Below are positions 21,537 to 45,348 of a stretch of 64,000 nt of DNA, piece by piece. How positions within the stretch are numbered: the first letter of the stretch is position 1; the number at the start of each line of letters is the position of its first letter. Made by a program: the position numbers and the translations under genes. The stretch spans positions 13,149,001 to 13,213,000 of the forward strand of contig NC_074723.1 in assembly GCF_947242115.1 (NCBI RefSeq), given 5' to 3'. The notes beneath the pieces are model-generated. The model was not told where the DNA came from and did no database searches. It worked only from the letters and a program-made list of their open reading frames with translations. This DNA is from Biomphalaria glabrata (lineage: Eukaryota > Mollusca > Gastropoda > Planorbidae).

Positions 21537-21545
21537 ACACACACA
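21537..21545 (-). promoter_or_regulatory. UG-repeat, candidate TDP-43 autoregulatory site
   Basis: On the TARDBP strand this reads TGTGTGTGT, about 600 bases beyond the stop codon. TDP-43 is known to bind UG repeats and vertebrate TDP-43 controls its own level through its 3' UTR. That this short site functions in the snail is inference. Confidence 0.35.
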
Positions 21546-22139
21546 AGTGAGTGGTATCCTTTTGTTTTTAGTACATGCACTAAAACGTACATTTTATTAT
21601 CAGAAGCAATTTGCTCCCTGGGTTGGTCAAAATAACAGTCAAAAGTATCATTTTCCATCATCACCAACTCATTTAGCTCCCACATGTCTGTTTACTCATG
21701 GTTTTGACAAATTCTAGTATAAAAAAAATCTATTTAGTGAGCTTATCAACAATACATTCTCTACTTTGTATTTCAAAGAGCCAAATTGAAAATAATAAAT
21801 TAAGTTGCAATGTAAACCAAACCCTCAATGCAGTCTAGAATGGGACAGATATAACTCAGTGATAATATGAAGTTTGTACATATGCTGCTGTACAAGTCAG
21901 TGGACATTATCCCAAATATAATCACCAGACAAAATGCACTTTAAATCACTATACCATTTAGACAGACTGACAAAATCTGGAGGAAAAAAAAAAAAAAAAA
22001 CACTGCTTACAAGACAATTGTGTATACATTTATGAATAATCCTGGAGTTCAAAATACATAACCTCATTCATATCTGAATCTTTCTCTGACAGCAATCATC
22101 TGTACATTAACACCCACACATATCACTGTCCACCTGTTG

Positions 22140-34796
<12,657 letters not shown>

Positions 34797-35110
34797 TGTT
34801 CCTCAATGAAGGGAACGCCAGTTCCCCAAGATAAAATCCTACTTGAGGAAATAAATTGCCCGCCGAGCTCCCCGGGTATAGCGTAGGAAAATGGCTGCTC
34901 TAGCGCTTAGCAATGAATGATGGGAAAACAAACGCAAAACCTACACTTTATTTTTTTAATTAACTTAATACAGTGAAGTCATCTATTAAATAACACGTTA
35001 TTTTTTAAAGGTAATGTTTATTTATTTGGTAATTATTAAACTACGAGACACAATTCAACAAGTTTACAATAGTCCCGTTCGAAGCGAAATAAGTTGCGCA
35101 TGCGCAGGGC
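34797..35110 (-). promoter_or_regulatory. TARDBP: TARDBP promoter region with YY1-like and NRF1-like sites
   Basis: GC rises locally upstream of the ATG with no TATA box. On the gene strand GCCATTTT (34888-34895), a YY1-type core, lies 92 bp before the ATG, and TGCGCATGCGCA (35095-35106), a palindromic NRF1 consensus, lies 300 bp before it. Such sites are typical of housekeeping promoters. Binding is inferred. Confidence 0.5.
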
Positions 35111-35953
35111 TAATTGACATAATTTATTCCGGTACTGCTAGGCCTCGGCTAACCGAACCAAATAGATCTACTGATATAGTGAAACTGAAAGTTAAACTGA
35201 GTTTTATTTTTTAACCTGTTCTATGTTACATCAAATTGCTAAGCAACGATTTCAAGATTTCCCTTAGCTTGTAAAGTGGGCGGGGTGTAATTTAGTAATG
35301 GATATAGTGTATTTGATATTTTAATATGCAAAACTCACCTATTTATAATCAATATATCTATATTAACTATAATGACTATATAAATCGCTTACTGGGATTT
35401 CAATTTTTTTTTTTTATATTTAGAGCAAGAGGAAAGGCCGCTATTAGTTTTAAATTGTGTAGTCTGTCCGTTCGTCCGTCATGTTAGATCTAAAAAAACA
35501 ACAACAAAAAACTAGAAAAGCTAGACTAAATAAAAAATTTGATATTAGGTACCGTATTTTGTGGCCTGCTAATAAGTTAAGTTGCTACAACTATATAGTT
35601 CTTGTCTCCTTAAAGCAAACAGTTTATTTTTTTAAAAACATTATAATTATGTAAGCCGTTTTTTATATAGTCTAAAAAGTACACCCCTTAAAAAAATACA
35701 AAAATATAACGGATATTTTAAGCTTATTATTATCTTATTTTATATGTTACAACTAGGCTAAATAAAGCATTTATAAAAAAAAAAAAAAAACAACTAAGAA
35801 TGCACATTGTATACCTATATTTATATGTAGCCTACAGACGGTTATATTTTCACGATATTTTAGGCTAGATTAGGACATAGGCTAATCATCTTCTCTTCTG
35901 AGGTAACGTCTGCATTTTATAAGATAAGAATAGTGGCACGCTAGGCCTACAAT

Positions 35954-36819
35954 CAGGGCCGCCGCTACCTATTGTGCAATGTGTGCATTGCACGCAGGCC
36001 CGGCCAAATTAAAATAAATTAAGTAGGAGATGTCGTTTTATCTTCTAATAAGACCTTGTTAAATGTAAACCGCTTTTTGCAACAATATGGGTGAAAACGT
36101 TTTGAAGAAAACATTTTAAAACGTACACGTCTCTGCTAGTGTGATTCTTCTGAATTTTTTGTCTCAAAATAGTCGAATTTCTTCCTTCTATTGCACTTTG
36201 TTATAGTGACGACTTTTGTTTGAAAAAAAAACAAAAAAAAACGTCCGCGACAGAGAAGTCTTATATACTTAACAGGAAGGATATTTTTAAAAAACTTACG
36301 CCCATTATAGTAGTCTGTGCGCAATATGTAGGCCTACCTAGAATGTCCCTCGCATAATACTATTGGTCAGGGCTGCCTCTTTATTATTAGATATAATATG
36401 TCCCTCGACTTTTTTATTAGGATGAACAGTGCGTTTTGAAAGAAAACACGTCAATATTAGCCTTATTAAAATTCTAAGAGAAAAAGGCCAGAAGACGCTT
36501 AGTGCCGAGTCACGCCTGGAATTAAACCCCTTGCCGACTTGAGCGAAAACCTTCAATTCTATCTCCATGGAGAAACTTTTACGCTTTAAAAAAATGCAAA
36601 GTTAAAATTAAAAATAAAACATCTTAGAGGGCATGGGGATACGACAAGGATGCGAATAGGAAAGAAAAATAAATCGTCTACAAAAACATTTAAATCAAAG
36701 ACTGCTTTAGGTACAGTGTCAAGCTCGGTCTTAATGATTTTTTTTTCTAAAAAAAAAAGGGGGGGGGCAGCATTTTAAAATTTCGCACGCAGGCGGCCAC
36801 AACCCTCACGGCGGCCCTA
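35954..36819. mobile_element. 866-bp non-autonomous hAT element
   Basis: Ends CAGGGCCGCCG and CGGCGGCCCTA are inverted with one mismatch. An 8-bp target duplication flanks them: CCTACAAT (35946-35953) and CCTACAGT (36820-36827), seven of eight identical. The CAGGGCC terminus and 8-bp TSD identify hAT. Inside are only broken short frames; no transposase domain is recognisable. Confidence 0.82.
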
Positions 36820-37269
36820 CCTACAGTGCAGCATATATACCAAAGATTTGTGCCAAAGGCCTTTGAGACCCCAAAAGTATGGGAAGTATTCTTTACAATA
36901 ATAATTAAGAAATATTTAGTTATATTTGTGTTAATTAGTAGCTTGTAATAGTTCATATTATAGCTTCTGCTTGTCGAAACCTGCCTAACTGCATTTTGTA
37001 GCCTACATGGAAGGATCCGTCGAAGGCAGCATGCGTTTCGATAATACAAACTCGTTGTAACTTTCTAAATTTATCAAGAACTAGAGTCTATATTTATATC
37101 TTGCTTTTGTTGAAACGTCATTTCAAGACGGTAGGTATAAATATGGGTCTAAAAGAAAACATGTTTTTGTACCTATGATTAGATACCAATTAAACATAAT
37201 TAATGTAGCCTAAGGACTCAAAGAGCATTTAAATATAATGTAGCCCACTGAGATAATGGTCTTGCTATT

Positions 37270-37850
37270 GCTATTTAATAACGGAGTCAACAAAAAAAGC
37301 TAGCTGTGGCATTTATACTCTCCCGCCTTGACTACTGCAATGCCGTGCTAGCGGGTACACCAGATGACAAAATCGCCTAGCTGCAACAAATACATAACAA
37401 CGCCGCACGAATAGTTCTAAGAAAAACAAGACGAGATTCTGCTACTACTCTCTTGCGGACACTTCCAGTGAAAATGAGAATTGATTACAAGGTGACTACA
37501 CTTTGTCAACAGTGTATCTATAATAAAGAAATGCCCTTGTACCTTAGCGAACTAATTACTCCATATGTCCCTCAGAGAGCCCTGCGCTTAATGGACTCAA
37601 CGCTTCTAGCGCTGCCACATTTCTCCCTCAAAAGCTACGGTCTGCGTTGTTTTTTTTTTTTTTAGTGCACGGACCAAAGGTTTGAGACTCACTCCCCATT
37701 GATCTCAGACAACCTGCTACATTACATTCAAGAAGAACATCTGTTTAAAACGTGTTTATGTTTGTAATGTTATCTCAGCGCCTTGAGCCGACATTTTGTT
37801 TGTTAACAGCGCTCTATAAATTCAATTATTAGCCTATTATTATTATTGCG
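37270..37850 (+). mobile_element. CR1/L2-like LINE, 5'-truncated 3' end
   Basis: Translation shows the end of the reverse transcriptase ORF: FILSRLDYCNAVLAGTP, HNNAARIVLRKTRRDSATT and LRTLPVKMRIDYKVTTLC, then YLSELITPYVPQRALR. One stop interrupts it near 37379 and a T-run interrupts it near 37650. A short 3' UTR follows (GCGCTCTATAAATT) with a TTATTATTATTATT tail, as in the L2/CR1 clades. It is a dead copy. Confidence 0.85.
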
Positions 37851-37936
37851 ACCTTTAAACAATGAAATTGAGACCAAAAAAAAAAAAAGCTATGTATGTT
37901 GTCATACCAAGATGTACGAAGCAAGTAAATTGGATG

Positions 37937-38115
37937 TCTGCCTGGTCGTGTGGTAAAATATGCAGAGTCGTCTCAGTGGTCAAGTGCTCGAACCCTTCTG
38001 CCCGCCGTCATCTCCCGCCTCCTACGGGAGGTAGGCTAATTGAGTCTTCAATCCTAGAAGAGCCTCCTGCGGGATGTAGGCTAATTGAGTCTTCAATCTT
38101 GGAAGAGAGTCCGAA
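37937..38115 (+). mobile_element. SINE family A, copy 2 (diverged)
   Basis: The head reads GTCTGCCTGGTCGTGTGGTA, the B-box region TCGAACCC, and the body CTCCTACGGGAGGTAGGCTA, with a partial internal duplication of GTAGGCTAATTGAGTCTTCA. The end is poorly preserved. Confidence 0.7.
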
Positions 38116-39080
38116 AAAATGTAAAACAAAACAAATAAAAGAATCCACACACTACTCTGCAGTGCAAACAGTATTTCGCTTCTTAATTCTCTTTATAACC
38201 CACTAGTCGGATGGGTTATCAATCATTAAGCCTACCTACTTTTATGGGGAAAAATAATGTTTCGGAGTTTAAACCCCCCCCCCAATAAAATACTTCACAC
38301 ATTGACCTGTTTACCTACCAGTCGCTGGGCTAAATTAATAAATTCTTAGCAAAGTTCCACAATTGCGTGAGTGTAGCGGGAAGCCCCCCCCCTCCCCCTA
38401 AAATAAAAATAAACAACAACTAAAGCAAAAATAGTTACCAAATTAATAATCGTAGCCCTGGTGGTGGGGTGGGGTTAAAAAAAAAGCATTCAAAGGACTA
38501 AATTTAATAGAACACCTAGCAGGAACATCTTGAGGCGCCGAATAGAAAACTTTAAAACTGTTAGGCCTATACACTGGATTTGTTGTCTTCCCATACAAAC
38601 AACAGCTAGCGAACCCATCAAACATCAGCAGACACAGTCCCAAATCAAAGCTACAACTAATTAGTGCCATTCAGTGGAGGTACAAGAACAACACCTACAG
38701 CAACCTGTGGCTCCAATCATTGAACCTGTAAAGTTAAGGGCAGCACTAAATGGCTTCTATTTAAATATAACCTACAGGAGGTTGGGACCATCCTGACAAC
38801 CAACTGACTTAAAGATAGATAGAAATAAATCAAAAGAAAAAAAAAACTGTTTCAAATTACAGATGAGCTAGCGCTAAGCCAACATCTACCCAACAAATAG
38901 AGACCAAGAAAAGTATCAAATTGTAGAACATAGCTCTGAGCAATATCGCAAACAACCAATTATCGAAACACATTTAATAAACAATAATTTTAACAAGGAA
39001 ACTAATCCACTAGAACTCAAAGTAAGCCTAGGTATCCTAGAAATAATAGAAGGTTATCCGAAAAATGGCTATCTACTTAT
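38116..39080. other. intergenic, no gene seen
   Basis: Repeat-like sequence between two SINE copies, with C-runs at 38273-38282 and 38385-38398. Scattered short frames are broken and match no family I know. Confidence 0.5.
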
Positions 39081-39084
39081 AAAG

Positions 39085-39255
39085 TGTCTGCCTGGTCGTG
39101 AGATATTCGCTCTTAACTGCCAGTTGATGACCTTGATGGTACTGGGTTTGAACCCTGCCCACCACCATTCCCGTCTTCCTGCGGGAGGTTTGGGCTAGGA
39201 TGTAGGCCCTAATTATCTTCAAATCTGAAGGAACATCCGAAACATAAATGGAGAT
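39085..39255 (+). mobile_element. SINE family A, copy 3
   Basis: Head GTCTGCCTGGTCGTGAGATA, B box GGGTTTGAACCC, body GGGAGGTTTGGGCTAGGATG and 3' part GAAGGAACATCCGAAACAT. Followed by unrelated sequence. Confidence 0.85.
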
Positions 39256-39924
39256 CTTGGTGTCCTCCTGTAAAGAATCGCTTTTGAGATAAGTGCTCCC
39301 TGTTCTCAAATGTTCAGGCCGAAACCAAAGCAAACACGATTGCATTCATTTGTTCCACCTGGCGAAGTAAATACTGCCTTCGAAGAATTTGTAGGTATAT
39401 TGGGAGGACTATTAGACTTTATTGGTCGCCAGAGATGAAACCGTGAGTAACTCCAAGATTTCCGATAGCATCATGGAATGTTAGAGATCGAGTGGTCCTA
39501 CAGGATCTACCACGAAAAAACAATTCAGTGGAAGGACGGCAAAATGCATTTCAGCTTATCTATTGACGGTTATTACCCCTATATCTCTCAGAGTCTCACT
39601 TCCTCAGAGAACAGGATTCTGAGGTAAAGCTGCAAGCAAGACAAAGTACCTCCAACTGAACAGATGTCTTGCAGCTCTACTGCCAATGTACGTTAACAAG
39701 CCACTGATGGAGTTTCTACGTATCCATGGATACAATGGAACTATCTTTGCGTGTTTTTGAAGTGCACTTTTGAAATGTAAATGAATGATATATTTTGAAA
39801 TTATTTATTTTAGCTTAATATAATCCTTGCATATTTTTATTTTAAGATATCTAAAATATAACTATATTTGAAGTATATTTAAAATAAATGTAGTAGACTT
39901 TAATGATAGTATCTGTATCTAAAA

Positions 39925-40075
39925 TCTAACTCACTACAACAGCACAACTTTTCAGTCTCACGTTCTGGAGTCGTCTCCCCTCACAAAGACTAAGTAACGA
40001 CAGTGCCACCTATGTTGCATCATTTACAACCAATCGCTAACCTCTTCCCACCGTCACCATGTAAACACACACACA
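39925..40075. repeat. dispersed repeat C, copy 2
   Basis: Same orientation and span as the copy at 8979-9131, from ATCTAACTCACTACAACAGC to CACCGTCACCATGTAAACAC, with a few short indels. The class is unknown. Confidence 0.8.
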
Positions 40076-40079
40076 CACT

Positions 40080-43000
40080 GTGCCTTTTGACTTTCCAGAC
40101 CTGCTGTGTACTGTGCAATTATGTCTAGTAGTTCAGGCATGGTTCTTTTGTTACTGAAATGCCTGTATCAAGATGCAAAAAAAAAAAGCTATTCTGAGAT
40201 CGAATCCCTTTTTTTTTAAAAAAATGAATGATATTATGGAGATACATAGAAATGTTTAAAGAAATAGACATTTGTCTTCAATTAAGTCTGTCAATGATAA
40301 TAATGGTCTCATAGTTGTTAATTTAAATGCATTTTCATAAAAGTATATGTGTAACATTATGACCCACTGGGTCATCTACAAGTTTATGTAAAACACAAAT
40401 TCCCTTTTTTCCCCTATAAGTTAAGAGTTAGACATATCTATGCGAACACACACATAAACTCGTAGGGCAGAATTTGATTATTTATTTTATTATCTCCAGG
40501 TATGAAAATTAAATTAAATACAATTTTGATTAGTACAAATGATTACCTTAAATACACTAAGAAACACAAATAATGATTTGAATGTGAAACTTTGTCATGT
40601 AATACTTTTTTAAAAAATCTAAGCTATTATGCCTTTGTGTACCCACATTAATTAGAGGTGGCTAAACACTTAAGCCTTGAAAATGTAATAAACATTTCTA
40701 GAATGAAAAATACACAAATTCTAATATGGACTTTCTCAAGAAGTGTATTTACTAAGGATTGTGATTCTCCTAATGAATAATCAGGGATTAATCTTTTATC
40801 AATTCATTCTAATGTGTAAAGTATAAATAAATTAACAACTTGAAAAGATAAATCAGTCTGATAGTACAAATTTTTTTGTTTAAGTAATGGGAATGCTTTT
40901 TGTCCCTTGTTTTTGTTTTTTTACACAACAAAACTTAAAATCAACAATGTTTAAACATCTCAGAGGAGCTACATATTACCTGGAACAATAGTACTTTTTA
41001 CAATGATAGTATGTACTATCTTTCTTGACATTGTACACAGGTGCCCCAATGAGTGGTGGCAGAGAGTAACAATGGAGACACACACTCAGGTGTTGGAAAT
41101 TTGAATAGATTCACAATGAGATGAGCTTGGCATCAATACATATGTCAGATGGTGGTCGTAAAGATATTTTTTTTAAATGTTCACATCCAACTTATCCAAC
41201 ACGATGAATGTTTATTACATATGATTTATGACATCATTGGTAAGCATCTCATCACACATAATCTGGCGAGAGCATGAAATCTGACAAGGACGTAACAGAC
41301 AATTCGTAATGAACATGTCTGACTTTGCTTGTGAGATGAACATACTGACACTTCATTTGCTTGTGCTTTCAACACATAACTCTCAAAAAGTCCAAACATG
41401 CAATGATATAAACACATTTAATACATCAGTCCACACTGATTCATGGGGAACTAGTTCAGTGAAGGCCAACAAAGTACAAAGCAGACCGAGATTCAACTTA
41501 TAGTTTAATCAACTAGAACAGAATCACTAATAACATTATTGAATACATTACAACTACATCTTTCCTTATAATAAACACAAATGTCTCCAGAATTTATTAT
41601 CTATATTTACCCCATTGTGTTATGATTTGTTACTTTTTAACAAAATTTTTTAAAGTATGTCTTTTATTTCACTCATGAAATTTATGAATTAAGCCTGCTG
41701 AAGAAAACAAATTTCTAGTAATACAAATTTCATTCAAACATTTGCAGGACTCAGCAAGGATTCAAAGATATAGTCTTTCAAAAAAATAGTTTAAATATTA
41801 ATTTATGTTTTGAATAGTCATTATTTTTGTAAAAATACATAGGATGAACATTCTGGCCAAAAAAAAAAAAAAAAGAACATTGATCATTTATTTAGTTTGA
41901 AAATAAAACAACAAAATTAAAAGAAAAAGTAAAACTCAAATGTGGTGCTCAACTTTAGACCATTTTTCGTGTAAAGCCTTATTACTGGTCTGCTTACTGT
42001 CACTTGGATACATTACTAGGCTTTGGATAATCAACTTTTGGATGGTACTGCTTGCACAAAGTTGTTTCAGAATTAACAATACATGGAATGTTATGAAAGA
42101 CAAATAATATATGTATATAGATTTCAGTAGCAAAGGTTAAAACTGATGAGTTTTAATTTAAATAAACATTTCATTTTCTCATCGTGCTCCTAAAGACAAA
42201 TATGGACTCTCTTAAAGTATTACAATGTTAAAAATTAATAATTGGTTATATTTGTCATATTTCTTTATTTTTATATAGTAAGCTTTTTGAAATAAAAAAA
42301 AAAGCAAAATAAGTAAACATTTAATTTTGTTTATACTTAATACAAATATTTAAATATAATACATGCATTGAATTGTTCTTTCAGAGGTCTTACACTGTAA
42401 TGATGGAAACTGATACACAATTCTAGGAAGCTGATTTGTTGCAAGAAGGCAAAGAGCATTATACAAGAGTTCAATGTAGTTGTAGATTAGATGGCAAGCA
42501 TATCTTATTCATAGCTACTTTGTAATGGTAAATATATGTTTCAAATGACCTAAAATGTTAAATTATTGAGAAATTAAATAACTATGTTTTTTTTAAATTT
42601 TATTTTAAAAGGCCATATACTTTATTTGCCAACAATTTTAATTGAAAATATTTCTAAAAACACAAATCTTTTTGAAAACTAAAAATCTTTGTGAACGAAA
42701 TAAAAATATTCCAATTTGAATAATATTAATGCTACTGATAAAGTCTTAGTATTAATGGCAATGTCTTCGATTTTGAAGGCTGAGTGCAGTGTTTCATAAA
42801 AGTACGCAGTCTTAAAAATGTAAGTTAAAAAGGGCATTACAGAAATGATCAAAATCTGTCATCACAAGGAGAAATAATATGCTTTTTGTCAATAGCCTCT
42901 TACAGTGTTAAGTAGTTTGAAATGAGAGCATGCAAATAAACAAAATGAAAAATAGCAACAGCTTCGCAAGAAGAACATCTAGTTTCCAGAAATCCCTTCA

Positions 43001-45181
43001 GTTTCACTACAAGTTATGTGAGCAAATCTTCTGAGCAAGAAAACAAAATCCAATCTTTTATTTCTACAAATAATTACTGAACAAAATGAACACAATGTTT
43101 GTGTAAGTTTCAGAGTTTAAAAAAGAAGACAACATCACTCACTACATTAAATACTGACCAAATTAAAAGTAGTTGTTGAACTCAACACCAGAAGTGAACA
43201 CAATGTACGCATAGCAATGTTTGAATACAACATCAATTTACTTACCATCATTTAGCACTATAATCTTCTTGGGATGAAATTTGGCATTCAAAATATGTAT
43301 CCACAATAAATAATAGCTTAAAAATATTATACAGTCATAACTAACTTGACATAACTAATATTTACAATCTCAAAATACACAATTTGAAAAGAAAAAAAAT
43401 ATTTGTCTTCTTTCTTGAAAATCCCAATAATTTTATTTGCTCATTGCCATCAATGATTTGAAAAATGTATAAAATTATCAAAAGAAATGTTATAGTTATC
43501 TTATTACAAAAACTGCTCATAGACAACCATTACAAGCATGGACAAGTGAGATTAATTGATAATATATTACTATTAAAAGATATTTTGAACAGCAAATATA
43601 ACAAAAATTGTTATTTCAAACATGAAGGAATGTGATCAAATAGTTGCAAATTTGTATTGGATCTAAAAAAAAAAGATTGTTTATGGTTAAAATATCTAGA
43701 AAGTTTTTGGGGGCTAAATAAAATGGGCATACATAAATGAATAGAATTTATTTTAATTTGAACATTTTTTTCTAGGAAAAGAGGTTATTAAAGTAGAAAG
43801 AAGTGTCAAGCATCATAATCTTGTCCTAAATGCTAATCATTGAAGTAAGAAGTAGAACTTACTTCTTTACATGCTTTAGATGAAATAAATAAATTATTGT
43901 ATTGTTGTTGTTGTGCTTCTGTACAGAGAGTCATAAGAATCACAATATTTGGCATAATAAATGTTTAGACAGCGACATCATATTTTTTTTTAAAAATATA
44001 TATTGCAGTGTTTCTTTTTTTTTTTGGGTTAATGAAATCTTGAAATATAGAAACAGTGCATATTTTTTGGTCAAAACTTTGGTTCCGAAAAGGAACCTGT
44101 TGTAATTTGTTAACTTCACAGTTAGGCCTGTATTATTGCACATAATAAAAAAAAATATAAAGACAAAAATAAATGTTGTAAGTAGATGGTTGCTAATGTA
44201 AGTAGAAAGTTTTTAATCTGAGATTAACGTTTTGAATTTAACACTTAAGAATTCAACCTAGTACAATTTTAATTCAAGGACAAAAATCATTCTGTACAAA
44301 ACAATGCATCAAATGAGCAACACTTACAAATATTAAGATATCACTGATGGTTAAGATATTAATACTAAAATTTCCCCTTCAAAGGAATCTATACAGTAGA
44401 TGTCAGAGTTCACATTCATATAACCAACCATATAGATGTTGCATACAAAACCTTGTCTGAACACATTCATGCAACAGATATACTCTTGTTATTTTAAAAT
44501 GCATATTATACCAATCTGATCCAGCTCTAGATGCTGGTAAAGTGAAGCTGAAAACAGTGGAACCATGAAGTTTTATACAAATATTATAATTGGTTTGCCT
44601 GTACACTTCCAACAATGACTTTTACAAAATTGTGAAATACTTTTTTTTTAGACATTGTGAAGTGGTCCACATGAACTAGGTCTATGTACCATGATGATAA
44701 ACTGTACAAGTTACTGCCACTTTAAGCTTTCAATGAGACACGCACACATACAAAGAACTAAGTCACTATAGAGTAATGAATACATTGGTACAGGCACAGA
44801 CCTCAGCATTCAAGTTAATTGCACTTCATCAAGTTACAAGCATTGGCCTAGGTATTAAAAAATACAAAATGTTACATTAACTTGAATCTATTTAAAACTT
44901 AAAAAAAATATAACAAAACTTTCCTTTCTACATGAATAGGCTGACAATGCTGAGTATGTTTCTTGGTTGAAAATGTCCCCCACACCATTTCATAGATTTG
45001 ACTATTACACCATACAAGATGTTATTCTAATACAAGTAAAAAAAACAACAATATACATTAGATGTAATAGTGCTCCCTAATCAAAGAAGTAAACAGACAT
45101 AAAATCTGGATTAAAAACTACACAAACAAACAGGACTCTACTAGAAAGTAGCTCAAGATTATGCTTCTTAAAGAAATGTTA
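40080..45181 (-). other. no coding sequence seen; likely RhoGEF 3' UTR and spacer
   Basis: About 5 kb of AT-rich DNA downstream of the RhoGEF stop (45182-45184). No exon, TIR or SINE was found. Candidate AATAAA hexamers on the minus strand are frequent, so the transcript end cannot be placed. Confidence 0.5.
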
Positions 45182-45348
45182 TTAATGTCTTGTTAACTCA
45201 TTTTGAGAAAATTCTTGAGATGCTATCAACAATCTGTAGCGCAACCTTAGATTTCTGGCTCGCACATGACTATTGTTGATTTCTTCAGTATGACTAGCAG
45301 GAAACCAACCTTTATTTCCATCTCGTATTCTTTCCCCTTCACACCAGC
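45182..45348 (-). CDS. RhoGEF last exon: SH3 end and C-terminus
   Basis: Acceptor TTTGTCTTTCAG. It completes the glycine split after exon 47348-47452 and reads [19 protein letters not shown], the SH3 core GWFP, then a basic tail [11 protein letters not shown] ending NELTRH and TAA. Confidence 0.9.

Larger units (their letters stand above)
18170..22139 (-). other. convergent intergenic region and likely TARDBP 3' UTR
   Basis: No coding exon is seen for 4 kb. The minus strand here lies downstream of the TARDBP stop and is T-rich, as expected of a long 3' UTR. Several AATAAA hexamers exist on the minus strand (TTTATT on plus, for example near 18531, 19497, 21182 and 21525), so the poly(A) site cannot be fixed. 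It includes a 15-bp perfect inverted repeat (18888-18902 with 18967-18981) and a UG repeat at 21537-21545. Confidence 0.5.

Noticed and set aside
35014-35214. plus-strand 66-codon frame divergent from TARDBP
   Set aside because: No splice signals or family similarity, and it overlaps promoter-like sequence; probably chance.
39340-39770. plus-strand stretch reading like protein (for example VPPGEVNTAFEEF)
   Set aside because: Broken frames and no recognisable domain; not enough to name a gene or an element.
43902-44143. overlapping 67-codon frames on both strands
   Set aside because: Low-complexity AT-rich sequence, Phe/Lys-rich peptides, no splice or homology support.
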